Source of the DNA: Clostridia bacterium
Lineage (GTDB): Bacteria > Bacillota > Clostridia > Oscillospirales > CAG-272
NCBI GenBank assembly: GCA_017507985.1
Contig: JAFVZV010000069.1
Span: forward strand, 1 to 47,912
DNA length: 47,912 nucleotides
Direction of reading: 5' to 3'
Shown: one piece after another, positions 7,818-15,576 of the stretch
Position numbering within the stretch: position 1 is the stretch's first letter
Layout of the letters: the number at the start of each line of letters is the position of its first letter
Translations under genes and position numbers: made by a program
The notes under the pieces: model-generated
Told to the model about the DNA's origin: nothing
Database searches by the model: none
Seen by the model: the letters and a program-made list of their open reading frames with translations, nothing else

Positions 7818-9029
7818 ATGCCTAAATATGAAGTCTTATCCAAGGAAATCTCTCAGCAAATAGAGCAAGCGAAGCAGACGGGAATCTACGAGCGCGTCGC
7901 TTTCGATGACAAAAACGTTGTCCGCCGCCAAAATCTGGCCAAGGATACGGCCAGCGTGTGGCGCCCCACCTTCGTGCATGACATCGATAAGATCATGCAT
8001 TGCCCCTTTTACAATCGCTATACCGATAAAACGCAGGTGTTTTCGCTGTGCAAAAACGACGATATCACCCGCAGAAGCCTGCACGTTCAGCTAGTGTCGC
8101 GCATTTCGCGTACCATCGGTGCGGCGCTGCACCTCAATCTCGATCTGATCGAGGCAATCGCCCTCGGTCACGATCTGGGACATACGCCCTTCGGTCACAC
8201 GGGAGAAGATTATCTGGATGCGCTGTATTTCGCTCACACCGGCCGCCGCTTTGCGCACAACGTCCATTCCGTCCGCGTGCTGGATGGCATTTACCCTTAC
8301 AACATCAGCCTGCAAACGCTTAACGGCATCCTGACGCACAACGGTGAGATCGAGCTGGAGGAGATCCATCCCGAGCCGCTGACCAGCTTTGCCGAGTTTG
8401 ACCGCATGATCGAGCGTTGCTACGTCGATCCCGTTTACACCCGCTCCTTGATGCCTTCGACGCTGGAGGCAGGCGTGGTACGTCTGGCCGATATCATTGC
8501 TTATCTTGGCAAGGACAGGCAGGACGCGCAGAGGGCCAAGCTGGTAGAGGAGAGCGTGTTTGTCAACGAGGACATCGGCTCGATCAACGCCGAGCTGATC
8601 AATAATCTAGTTGTCAACATCATTGAAAACAGCTATGGCAAGCCCTACATCAAGCTCGATACCAAGCATTTCAAGGCGCTTCAGCGCTCCAAGCGTGACA
8701 ATTATGCTTTGATCTATAACAATACCGTCTCGTTCTCCAAGCTGGATCAGACGGTGAAGCCCATGATGGCCGAAGTCTATGAACAGTTGTTGGACGATTT
8801 GAAAAACAACAACATTTATTCGCCGATTTTCACCCATCACATCGACTATATCAATATGGTGCATTATAAACGTCCTGTCCCCTATGAGAGTGCCGAGCCC
8901 AACCAGATCGTCGTGGACTACATTGCCAGCATGACGGACAATTACTTTATTGAGCTGCATCAGTATCTTTTCCCCAATAGCCCGCTAAAGGTAGAATACC
9001 GCGGCTATTTTGACGAGTGTATTATTTAA
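7818..9029 (+). CDS. dGTPase-like HD-domain triphosphohydrolase
   Basis: 403 aa. The ATG at 7818 follows AAAAAGGAGGAAG. HD-domain metal ligands fit His89, His118-Asp119 (GHDLGHTPFGH) and Asp225 (RLADIIAYL), the pattern of the dGTPase/dNTPase family, which splits dNTPs into deoxynucleoside and triphosphate. The family's usual HD.ED near the last ligand reads GKDRQDA here. Length is in the short-type dGTPase-like range. It is the first gene of a tight operon with two DHH phosphoesterases and surE, which suggests deoxynucleotide turnover. Which dNTP it uses cannot be told from sequence. Cytoplasmic. Confidence 0.85.
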   Translation: MPKYEVLSKEISQQIEQAKQTGIYERVAFDDKNVVRRQNLAKDTASVWRPTFVHDIDKIMHCPFYNRYTDKTQVFSLCKNDDITRRSLHVQLVSRISRTIGAALHLNLDLIEAIALGHDLGHTPFGHTGEDYLDALYFAHTGRRFAHNVHSVRVLDGIYPYNISLQTLNGILTHNGEIELEEIHPEPLTSFAEFDRMIERCYVDPVYTRSLMPSTLEAGVVRLADIIAYLGKDRQDAQRAKLVEESVFVNEDIGSINAELINNLVVNIIENSYGKPYIKLDTKHFKALQRSKRDNYALIYNNTVSFSKLDQTVKPMMAEVYEQLLDDLKNNNIYSPIFTHHIDYINMVHYKRPVPYESAEPNQIVVDYIASMTDNYFIELHQYLFPNSPLKVEYRGYFDECII

Positions 9030-9044
9030 AAAATGGAGATAGAC

Positions 9045-9986
9045 ATGTTTGAACCAATTATAAAACTGATTCAAAAATACGATACGATCATTATTCACCG
9101 CCATACCAATCCCGACGGCGACGCGCTGGGCAGCCAGATCGGTCTGAAGCATATCATCAAGGATTCTTTTCCGCAAAAGAGGGTGTACGTCGTGGGAGAT
9201 GCCTCCCGTCGCTACGGCTTTATGGAGGACTCGGTCATGGATGAGATTTCCGATGAGGTGTACAACGGCGCGCTTGCCATTATCCTCGATACGTCTGCCA
9301 AAGCGCTGATTTGCGATGACAGATATACGCTGGCCGAAGCAACGGCACGCATCGACCACCATTTGTTCTGCGAGGAGATCGCACAGGTCGAGGTGACTGA
9401 CTCGTCCTATGAGAGCTGCTGCGGTCTTGTAACGGCACTGGCGATGGAGAGCGGACTGACCGTTTCCCCCTTGGCGGCTAAATCGCTTTATACGGGTATG
9501 ATCACTGACTCGGGACGCTTCCGCTACGATTCCACCAGTGCCCAGACCTTCCGTACGGCTGCATTTTTGATGGAGCGGGAATTCTCGACTGCCGATATCT
9601 ACCGCAATCTGTATGCGGATGATTTCTCCTTCATTCAACTGCGCGCCAGGTTTGTCCTCAAGATCCAACTGACCGACAAGCCCGTGGCCTACATTTATAC
9701 GACGCGCGAGGAGGCCGATTCTTACGGCGTGGATAATTTCACCATCTCGCGCGGCATGGTCAACGTCATGGGGGAGATTCGCGGCGTGGATATCTGGGCG
9801 AATTTCACCGAAACAGACGAAGGAGTTCTTTGTGAGCTTCGTTCCAACAAATACAATATCAACCCCATTGCCAAAAAATATGGCGGCGGTGGACACGCCA
9901 AGGCCAGCGGTGCGACGGTTAAGAACCGCGATGAGGCCATGAGTATGCTGCAGGATCTGATGCAGCTGACGGAGGAGCAGGTATGA
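9045..9986 (+). CDS. DHH/DHHA1 phosphoesterase, NrnA-like
   Basis: 313 aa. I start at the ATG at 9045: the ATG at 9033 has no ribosome binding site and itself carries the GGAG that serves 9045. DHH-family motifs are in order: HRHTNPDGDALGS (residues 18-30), ILDTSAKA, DHH at 104-106, and the DHHA1 motif GGGGHAKASG at ~280-289. This is the layout of NrnA nanoRNase / pAp phosphatase, which degrades 2-5 nt RNAs and 3'-phosphoadenosine 5'-phosphate. The gene is 15 bases after the dGTPase-like gene and overlaps the next by 4 bases. Cytoplasmic, needs divalent metal. Confidence 0.85.
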   Translation: MFEPIIKLIQKYDTIIIHRHTNPDGDALGSQIGLKHIIKDSFPQKRVYVVGDASRRYGFMEDSVMDEISDEVYNGALAIILDTSAKALICDDRYTLAEATARIDHHLFCEEIAQVEVTDSSYESCCGLVTALAMESGLTVSPLAAKSLYTGMITDSGRFRYDSTSAQTFRTAAFLMEREFSTADIYRNLYADDFSFIQLRARFVLKIQLTDKPVAYIYTTREEADSYGVDNFTISRGMVNVMGEIRGVDIWANFTETDEGVLCELRSNKYNINPIAKKYGGGGHAKASGATVKNRDEAMSMLQDLMQLTEEQV

Positions 9987-10963
9987 ATCAAGAGCAAATG
10001 AGAGTGATCCTAAACAAGATCAAGGAATATGGCAAGATCATCATTTTCAGACACAAGCGCCCCGATGGAGACGCCGTTGGCTCTACCAAGGGGTTGGCTG
10101 AAATTCTGCGGCTGACCTACCCCGAGAAGCAAGTCTATATCATCAACAACGATTATTCCGACTTCACCAGCTTTCTCGGTGAGGAAGACGACGCACGTCC
10201 CGACGAATTTTACGCCGATGCGCTTGGTATCGTCATCGATACCGCAACGGTTGATCGCGTTTCCAACCCCAAATGTCAGCTGTGCCGTGAGCTGGTCAAG
10301 ATCGACCACCACATCGACCGCACTCCCTATGGCGATGTGTCATGGGTAGAGGAAGAGAAGTCTTCCGCCTGCGAAATGATCGCGGATTTTTATGCCGCTT
10401 TTTCGGACGAGCTTAAGATCAATGCCCAGGCGGCTACATACATCTATGCAGGTATGGTTACAGACTCGGGACGTTTCCGTTTCCGCAGCGTCACAGGTGA
10501 CACGCTTCGCGCTGCCGGTATGCTGCTTGATCAGGGCATCGATACCGACACGCTGTACGCCCATCTTTACTTAAAGGAATTCCACACGCTTAAATTCCAG
10601 GCGCACGTTTTCAAAAAAATGAAGATCACCCCAAACGGCGTGGTCTATCTGTACGTTGACAAGGCTATGCAAAAAAAGTTCAAATTGACGAGCGAGCAGG
10701 CAAGCGCCTCGGTTTCCTATATGGAGTCCATTAAGGATTGTCTGATTTGGATGGCGTTCATCGAGAATGACGATGGCTCGGTCCGTGTTCGTTTGCGTTC
10801 CCGTTTTGTTACCGTAAACGAGCTGGCAGAAAAATACCACGGTGGCGGTCATGCCTGCGCCTGCGGTGCAACAGTTTACAGCAAAAAGGAATTCAAGGCG
10901 CTGGTCAAGGATGCTGACGAGTGGCTGGGTAAATACAAAGAAAACAACGAGGGCTGGCTATGA
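9983..10963 (+). CDS. second DHH/DHHA1 phosphoesterase, NrnA-like
   Basis: 326 aa, ATGA overlap with the gene before. Motifs: FRHKRPDGDAVGS, with Arg where the first copy has Asn, then VIDTATVD, DHH at 108-110, and HGGGHACACG at ~286-295. It is a diverged paralogue of the upstream protein with the catalytic set retained. In DHH proteins the HxNPDGDA Asn and the GGGH loop shape substrate binding, so the Asn-to-Arg change and the Cys residues after GGGH may mean a different substrate. Which copy acts as nanoRNase and which as pAp phosphatase is open. Confidence 0.83.
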   Translation: MNQEQMRVILNKIKEYGKIIIFRHKRPDGDAVGSTKGLAEILRLTYPEKQVYIINNDYSDFTSFLGEEDDARPDEFYADALGIVIDTATVDRVSNPKCQLCRELVKIDHHIDRTPYGDVSWVEEEKSSACEMIADFYAAFSDELKINAQAATYIYAGMVTDSGRFRFRSVTGDTLRAAGMLLDQGIDTDTLYAHLYLKEFHTLKFQAHVFKKMKITPNGVVYLYVDKAMQKKFKLTSEQASASVSYMESIKDCLIWMAFIENDDGSVRVRLRSRFVTVNELAEKYHGGGHACACGATVYSKKEFKALVKDADEWLGKYKENNEGWL

Positions 10964-11688
10964 AAATATTGATCACCAATGACGACGGCGTCTTTGCTCC
11001 CGGTATTTATGCGCTTGCCAAGTGGGCGCAAACCTTGGGAGAGGTCACGGTCATTGCTCCAAAGGTGGAGCAGAGCGGCAAGAGTCACGGCATCAATATT
11101 ATCGGTGAATTTGAAGCCAAGCCGGCGGATCTGATGCCCGGTGTTCGTGCCTTTTCGGTTGATTCCACGCCCGCTGATTGCATCCGCTATGCCATCGTTG
11201 GGCTTGGCGAGCAGTTCGATCTGGTGCTTTCCGGCATCAATCGCGGCGTCAATATCGGTCGCGATATTGTCTATTCGGGCACTGTTGCTGCCATCTTTGA
11301 GGCTAACTGCTTTGGCGCCAAGGCTGCGATTGCGCTGTCGACGGAATTTACCTCGCTTGAGAACGCTGTGACGCATTTGGATGAGATCTGGGCGTATTTC
11401 ACCGAGCATCGTCTGCTCGAACGTCACGATCTGTACAATGTCAATATTCCTGCCGAAGTAACCAAGAATATCCGCATCACCCGTCAGGGGGGGGCGTACT
11501 ATTCGGACGAGTTCGTCAAAACGGGCGAAAACATGGTTCGCCAGCAGGGAATGATGGTTTTCCGTGACACCAAGAACTTTGATCTGGATACCGACGCCGT
11601 AATGAACGGCTATATCTCCATCACGCCGCTGACCGTACAGCGTGTGGATCGGGACGTGTACACCCAACTGAAGGAATTGAACCAATGA
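10960..11688 (+). CDS. surE: 5'/3'-nucleotidase SurE
   Basis: 242 aa. ILITNDDGVFAPG at the N-terminus holds the metal-binding Asp pair (residues 8-9). SGINRGVNIGRDIVYSGTVAAI is the diagnostic SurE core. It removes phosphate from nucleoside 5'- and 3'-monophosphates and, in some bacteria, short polyphosphate. The start overlaps the second DHH gene by 4 bases (ATGA). As the last gene of the operon it could dephosphorylate the mononucleotides released by the DHH enzymes. A strong hairpin terminator starts right after the stop. Confidence 0.92.
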   Translation: MKILITNDDGVFAPGIYALAKWAQTLGEVTVIAPKVEQSGKSHGINIIGEFEAKPADLMPGVRAFSVDSTPADCIRYAIVGLGEQFDLVLSGINRGVNIGRDIVYSGTVAAIFEANCFGAKAAIALSTEFTSLENAVTHLDEIWAYFTEHRLLERHDLYNVNIPAEVTKNIRITRQGGAYYSDEFVKTGENMVRQQGMMVFRDTKNFDLDTDAVMNGYISITPLTVQRVDRDVYTQLKELNQ

Positions 11689-11728
11689 AAGAATCCCAAG
11701 AGATAGCAAATCTCTTGGGATTCTTTTA
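11689..11728. terminator. bidirectional terminator
   Basis: A 15-bp perfect stem (11689-11703 with 11711-11725) flanked by A/T on both sides, between surE and the convergent serine hydrolase gene. It ends transcription from both directions. Confidence 0.88.
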
Positions 11729-12751
11729 TCCAAATACCGTATCGTGAAATAGGCGTCTTCTCACGAAGAAAATGTCGCGGTCACGACCGTAGTGAACGCG
11801 GTTAGTTAGCAGCACTACCCATACGCCTGTGTCGTTGTCAACGTACAGTGAGGTGCCGGTGTATCCCGTGTGTCCGTAGCTGCCAAGCGACATACGTGAG
11901 CCACCGGGGTAGGTGCCCCCGCCAAAGAGCTGAAGCCCCAGACCGCGCGGATCGTCACCAATGCCCGTCGCGTCGCGCACGGCCAGCTCAAAGGTCTCGC
12001 GTTTGAGAAGGCCCTCACCGCGCTTGGAAAGCATAGACGCGAAGCGGATGACATCATCAAGCGGCGCAAATAGTCCCGCGTTGCCAGAAACACCGCCGAT
12101 AAACCGAGCGTTTTCGTCGTGTACCACTCCGCAAAGGTAGTCGGAATGTCCGGGCTTTTTTTCGGTTGTAACGCATATAGTATTCATAGGAGGACAAAAG
12201 CAAGTTCTGCTCATGCCCAGAGGATCGAACACGTAGCGCTTGGAAAGCACGTCCAACGACGCACCGCCGATGCGCTCAACGATCTTGCCCAATAGAATAA
12301 AGCCCATACAGCTGTATATTACCTGACTGCCCGTCGGTGCGGCAAGTGGGGAGGACAGTATTGCGTTTGCGACTTGACTGGGCTCAATGCCCATGCGCCA
12401 AAGCGGCAGATAGGCAGGAAGTCCCGATACGTGGCACATCAATTGCTTGACAGTAATATTTCGTTTGTCTGTTGGTGCGTCGAAAAAATCCGACAGCGGT
12501 GCATTAAGATCAAGCAAGCCCTGCTCATACAGACGCAGAGCCACGGGAGCCGTAGCCATCATTTTGGTCATAGAGGCCAGATCAAACAGCGCGTCCTCAC
12601 ATAGGGGCAGAGGGGAGGGGAAGTCGGTGCGATTGCCAAAGACGTCTTGAAAATAGATTTCATCGCCGTGTCCTACCGCCGCTGCATGACAAGATGAGGT
12701 GCCAAGCGCAATACTCTCGCGCAAAAGATTACGCCAAACGTCAAAATTCAT
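11726..12751 (-). CDS. beta-lactamase-fold serine hydrolase
   Basis: 341 aa. The ATG at 12751 follows GAAGGTGA. The class C beta-lactamase/esterase fold is shown by ASMTK (SxxK nucleophile), a later GHTGYTGT block (KTG-like), and the overall order of the Beta-lactamase family (PF00144). The second motif, normally YxN, reads YSCMG: the Tyr is kept, the Asn is replaced by Cys. No signal peptide or membrane helix is evident, so it is probably cytoplasmic. Such proteins are more often esterases or peptidases than resistance enzymes. Substrate unknown. Confidence 0.82.
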   Translation of the reverse strand: MNFDVWRNLLRESIALGTSSCHAAAVGHGDEIYFQDVFGNRTDFPSPLPLCEDALFDLASMTKMMATAPVALRLYEQGLLDLNAPLSDFFDAPTDKRNITVKQLMCHVSGLPAYLPLWRMGIEPSQVANAILSSPLAAPTGSQVIYSCMGFILLGKIVERIGGASLDVLSKRYVFDPLGMSRTCFCPPMNTICVTTEKKPGHSDYLCGVVHDENARFIGGVSGNAGLFAPLDDVIRFASMLSKRGEGLLKRETFELAVRDATGIGDDPRGLGLQLFGGGTYPGGSRMSLGSYGHTGYTGTSLYVDNDTGVWVVLLTNRVHYGRDRDIFFVRRRLFHDTVFG

Positions 12752-12773
12752 TATGTCACCTTCTTTCGTTGAA

Positions 12774-12802
12774 ATGATAGCACAAGGGGCATTGTTTGTC
12801 AA
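12774..12802 (-). promoter_or_regulatory. promoter of the serine hydrolase gene
   Basis: Minus strand TTGACA (12802-12797), a 17-base spacer and TATCAT (12779-12774), 23 bases before the start codon. Confidence 0.75.
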
Positions 12803-12813
12803 TAAAATGAAAG

Positions 12814-12891
12814 AACTTTGATGGAAAATTGCAAAAAAGTGAAATCTTTATGGAACTATGATGGTTTCTTGAATGAAAAATGCAAAAAAGT
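12814..12891. repeat. imperfect direct repeat upstream of the tetR promoter
   Basis: GAACTTTGATGG near 12814 and GAACTATGATGG near 12853, followed by GAAAATTGCAAAAAAGT (12824-12840) and GAAAAATGCAAAAAAGT (12875-12891). The repeats sit just upstream of the -35 box at 12894 and could be a protein binding region. They are AT-rich, so chance similarity cannot be ruled out. Confidence 0.45.
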
Positions 12892-12893
12892 TG

Positions 12894-12922
12894 TTGACAA
12901 ATGAATAAAAACGTAGTAAAAT
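12894..12922 (+). promoter_or_regulatory. promoter of the tetR/fibre locus, with long leader
   Basis: TTGACA (12894-12899), a 17-base spacer and TAAAAT (12917-12922). The ~150-base leader to the ATG at 13082 contains a possible bulged stem (CCCGA at 12981-12985 and CGC with GCG and TCGGG at 13005-13012) and G-rich segments. I could not match it to a known riboswitch class. This and the repeat are all I see in the 330-base gap 12752-13081. Confidence 0.7.
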
Positions 12923-13081
12923 CTATGGTGTATATCTATCACTATCTCGTCATGGAAGTATGACTGAAATATTATCTATCCCCGAATAACAAATCGCACG
13001 ATAAGCGTCGGGAGCCAAAGATCAATGCAATACTTTTGCCGACTGTCAACGGGTTGCAGCCGCTACAAAAGGAGAAAAAAC

Positions 13082-13677
13082 ATGACCGAGCAAAGAAAGC
13101 ATGAGATGCGCGAAGCATTACAAGAGGCCGCCATCTATGTCATCGCTACGGAAGGCTTTGGTAAGGCAACCACCAAGGCGCTGGCAAGGCGTGCGGGAAT
13201 CAACGAAGGCTACATTTACCGTGTGTTTGAAAGTAAAGAAGATATATTTATCAGAACCTTCAACATATTGGATGGCAGATTGTGTGCAAAGCTGATGAAT
13301 AATTTGGTGACGATCGCCTAACGATCGAAGAACGTTGTTTTAAGTTGTTTGGTGCGATGTGGCGATTTGTTTTGAGTGACCCGGAGAAATGTCTTTTCTA
13401 TATGCAGTACTATTATTCTCCCTACTTTAAGCGTTGTTCGGATGAAATACACCTTCAAACCTACAGCGTTGCAGCGGATCGATTTGGTCGTGTCTTTAAA
13501 GAAGGGACTGATATTTGGTGGGCACTTCACTATATTCTTGATGTTATGCTCACCGCCAGCGTCCACGTGTTTCGTGGCGAGTGGCCGAATACTTCCGAAT
13601 TGGAGCATGGAATGTTTCAGTTAATATATCGCGCACTCAGCCCTTATTTGAGTGAGAAGAATATACAGCAGCTCTAA
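13082..13677 (+). pseudogene. TetR-family regulator, frameshifted
   Basis: The first reading frame (13082-13321, after AAAAGGAG) gives a normal TetR DNA-binding domain: ATTKALARRAGINEGYIYR and ESKEDIF. It then stops after ..MNNLVTIA. The natural continuation (LTIEERCFKLFGAMWRFVL...YYYSPYF) is open in another frame from 13303 to 13677. The shift is equivalent to losing one base (or gaining two) around 13303-13320, near the repeated CGATCG. The C-terminal ligand domain is otherwise intact to its own stop. This is a recent mutation, a sequencing or assembly error, or, less likely, recoding. If real, only the HTH fragment is made. It sits directly upstream of the signal peptidase/TasA genes and was presumably their regulator. 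Confidence 0.82.
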
Positions 13678-13718
13678 CAAAAATGATAATGTGCAAAAAA
13701 AACGTAAGGAGAAGTATC

Positions 13719-14453
13719 ATGAGCGAAAAGATCATGAGTCAAAACGACGGGCAGAAGCAGCCCACCCCAAAATTACATAAAGCGTTAACGATTATTGGCA
13801 TTGTGCTGTGCGTCATTCTTATTCCTATGCTTATCATCAACTGCACGCTGATTATCAAGAGCTTTATTAACAAAGACGAGGTTCCCAGCATCGGCGGCTT
13901 ATCGCCTCTGATCGTTCTGACTGACTCCATGTATCCCGACATCAAGAGCGGCGATATCATCATTTGTCAGCATACCGATCCCGAAACAATTGAGGTTGGT
14001 GACGATATTGCCTTTTTCGATCCTGCAGGCAACGGTACAAGCATTGTAACTCACCGTGTTATCGAGATCGTCGAAGAGGATGGACAACTGTTCTTCCGCA
14101 CCAAAGGTATCAACAACAATACAGAAGATAGAATTTTGGTTCCTGCGGATAAGCTGGTAGGCAAATACATGGACATCCGCATTCCCGGTGCAGGTAGCAT
14201 TGCATTGTTTATGCAGAGCACGCCCGGCCTTATTGTCTGTGTGATCGTTCCTATTATTTTGTTGGTCGGTTATGATATGATCCGCAGAAGACTGTATGAA
14301 AAGAGCAAGGGCAACGATGTGGAAACGCTCATGGCTGAACTGGAAGCCCTCAAGGCGGCAGCCGCAGCGACGGCACAAGCCGAAGCTCCCGAAGAACCCA
14401 CCGCTCCTGCAGAGGTGCCCGCAAACGAGGCAGAGGAAACGACTGCAGAATAA
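13719..14453 (+). CDS. signal peptidase I, Ser/His (SipW/ER) type
   Basis: 244 aa. The ATG at 13719 follows TAAGGAG. A cytoplasmic N-tail, a membrane helix at ~34-54, catalytic Ser70 in LTDSMYPDIKSGD, His112 in VTHRV, a second helix at ~168-190, and a C-terminal cytoplasmic tail rich in Ala/Glu/Pro. His in place of Lys marks the archaeal/ER/SipW class (S26B), which in Bacillus processes TasA-type fibre proteins. The gene lies just before the TasA-like gene, the probable substrate. The acidic Ala-Pro-Glu tail is unusual and has no known role. Confidence 0.88.
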   Translation: MSEKIMSQNDGQKQPTPKLHKALTIIGIVLCVILIPMLIINCTLIIKSFINKDEVPSIGGLSPLIVLTDSMYPDIKSGDIIICQHTDPETIEVGDDIAFFDPAGNGTSIVTHRVIEIVEEDGQLFFRTKGINNNTEDRILVPADKLVGKYMDIRIPGAGSIALFMQSTPGLIVCVIVPIILLVGYDMIRRRLYEKSKGNDVETLMAELEALKAAAAATAQAEAPEEPTAPAEVPANEAEETTAE

Positions 14454-14553
14454 TCATCAAAAATTGACACCCACTTTCCTCCAAGAGGGCGACGCTCTCT
14501 TGTGGGAAACGGGCTCTCATCAAAAAAGTACAACGCGCCAATCTATACCATCT

Positions 14554-14571
14554 GTGTAGTGAACACTACAC
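14554..14571. promoter_or_regulatory. 18-bp palindrome, possible operator
   Basis: GTGTAGTG-AA-CACTACAC is a perfect inverted repeat in the 285-base gap between the signal peptidase and the TasA-like gene. Size and symmetry suit a TetR-type dimer site, but no clear -35/-10 pair is next to it. Upstream at ~14484-14501 lies CAAGAG..CTCTTG, a weak stem. The rest of the gap holds nothing I recognise apart from the ribosome binding site at 14732. Confidence 0.4.
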
Positions 14572-14738
14572 CAAAAATTGTTATTCTTCCCTCGGAAGCC
14601 ACGTTCGGGGGCGAATATAAATTGCCGCGGCGTTGCCGCAAAAACTCGGCATTGCCGGGCAAATATTCTATCCCCAAAATATTAAAAGGGAAGAATGAGA
14701 CCGCCGCAAGGCAAAAATTTGAAAGGAGAAAATTTCCT

Positions 14739-15395
14739 ATGAGAAAAAACAAAATGATGAGACTTGCTTCCGCTCTTCTGGTTGCAGTTCTTCTGACCAC
14801 CTGCGCTATCTCCGGTACGTTCGCGAAGTACACGACTAGCGTTACTTCTCAGGACGCTGCTCGCGTTGCTTACTGGGGATTCCAAAAGACCAATTCTATG
14901 GATCTTACCAACTTGTTCTTGTCCACCTACACCAATGTTGCATCCGAGGACGGTAAGGACGTAATCGCTCCCGGTACTAACGGTTCCGCTAGTTTCCAGT
15001 TTAAGTATGACGAAACTGCTGGAACTGCTCCCGAGGTTGCGTATACTTTTGAAGTAGCAGTTGTTGATTCTTGCGATGATGCAATTAAGAACAATGTCAA
15101 TATTCTTTGGTCTCTTGATGGAACCGAATATGTAACTGATGCTTCTGGAAAGAGCTGGGATAAGATGGTTGCTGCTATTAAGGCACTTGCTGGTGATGAA
15201 AGTGGTTCCAAGCAGTATGCTCCTGGCGAACTTCCTACTGCATTCACCGCTGCTGACAACACTCATACTATCAGCTGGAGATGGATTTTCACTAACAGTG
15301 ATGCAAACGATGGTGTAGATACTGACATGGGCAACGCTGCTGATTTGGCTGATTGCTCCATTAAGATCACCATCACCGCAACCCAGGTAGACTAA
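14739..15395 (+). CDS. TasA/camelysin-like secreted fibre protein
   Basis: 218 aa. The ATG at 14739 follows GAAAGGAG. The signal peptide ends in ISGTFAKYTTS, the pattern of SipW-dependent substrates, with cleavage probably after Ala29. The mature domain has VIAPGTNGS, a central YTFEV strand, SWRWIF and a closing IKITITATQ strand, the layout of the TasA/camelysin family. Such proteins form biofilm matrix fibres on the cell surface. It shares several of these blocks with the ectodomain of the next gene. Ser/His signal peptidases sit on both sides. Codons here favour T at third positions more than neighbours, as in highly expressed genes. Confidence 0.8.
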   Translation: MRKNKMMRLASALLVAVLLTTCAISGTFAKYTTSVTSQDAARVAYWGFQKTNSMDLTNLFLSTYTNVASEDGKDVIAPGTNGSASFQFKYDETAGTAPEVAYTFEVAVVDSCDDAIKNNVNILWSLDGTEYVTDASGKSWDKMVAAIKALAGDESGSKQYAPGELPTAFTAADNTHTISWRWIFTNSDANDGVDTDMGNAADLADCSIKITITATQVD

Positions 15396-15442
15396 TCCAC
15401 GAATTAGTTACATTAAGTACATAGTACTTTAAGCCATATTTT

Positions 15443-15473
15443 ACCGCCGTCCCGTCGTGGCCGGGACGGCGGT
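15443..15473 (+). terminator. GC-rich hairpin after the TasA-like gene
   Basis: ACCGCCGTCCCG, loop TCGTGGC, CGGGACGGCGGT: a 12-bp perfect stem without a good T-run. It may protect the upstream mRNA 3' end or give partial termination, so that the fibre subunit is made in excess over the downstream membrane protein. A smaller stem AAGTAC/GTACTT lies at ~15415-15430. Confidence 0.6.
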
Positions 15474-15576
15474 TCAATATTGGAGCGTTAATTTTTTCAC
15501 ATTCGAGGGCGTTTGACAGATGTCAAATGTCGCCAAATGCGAAAAATTCAGCAGTTCAACAACGGAGGTAATTCTC

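Noticed and set aside
12925..13081. c-di-GMP riboswitch in the leader before the TetR gene.
   Set aside because: Some G/A-rich pieces recall the class I aptamer, but the conserved tetraloop receptor and helices could not be aligned. Kept only as an open question in the findings.
13290..13345. Programmed frameshifting in the TetR gene.
   Set aside because: No canonical slippery heptamer with a downstream structure is visible. Mutation or sequence error is simpler.
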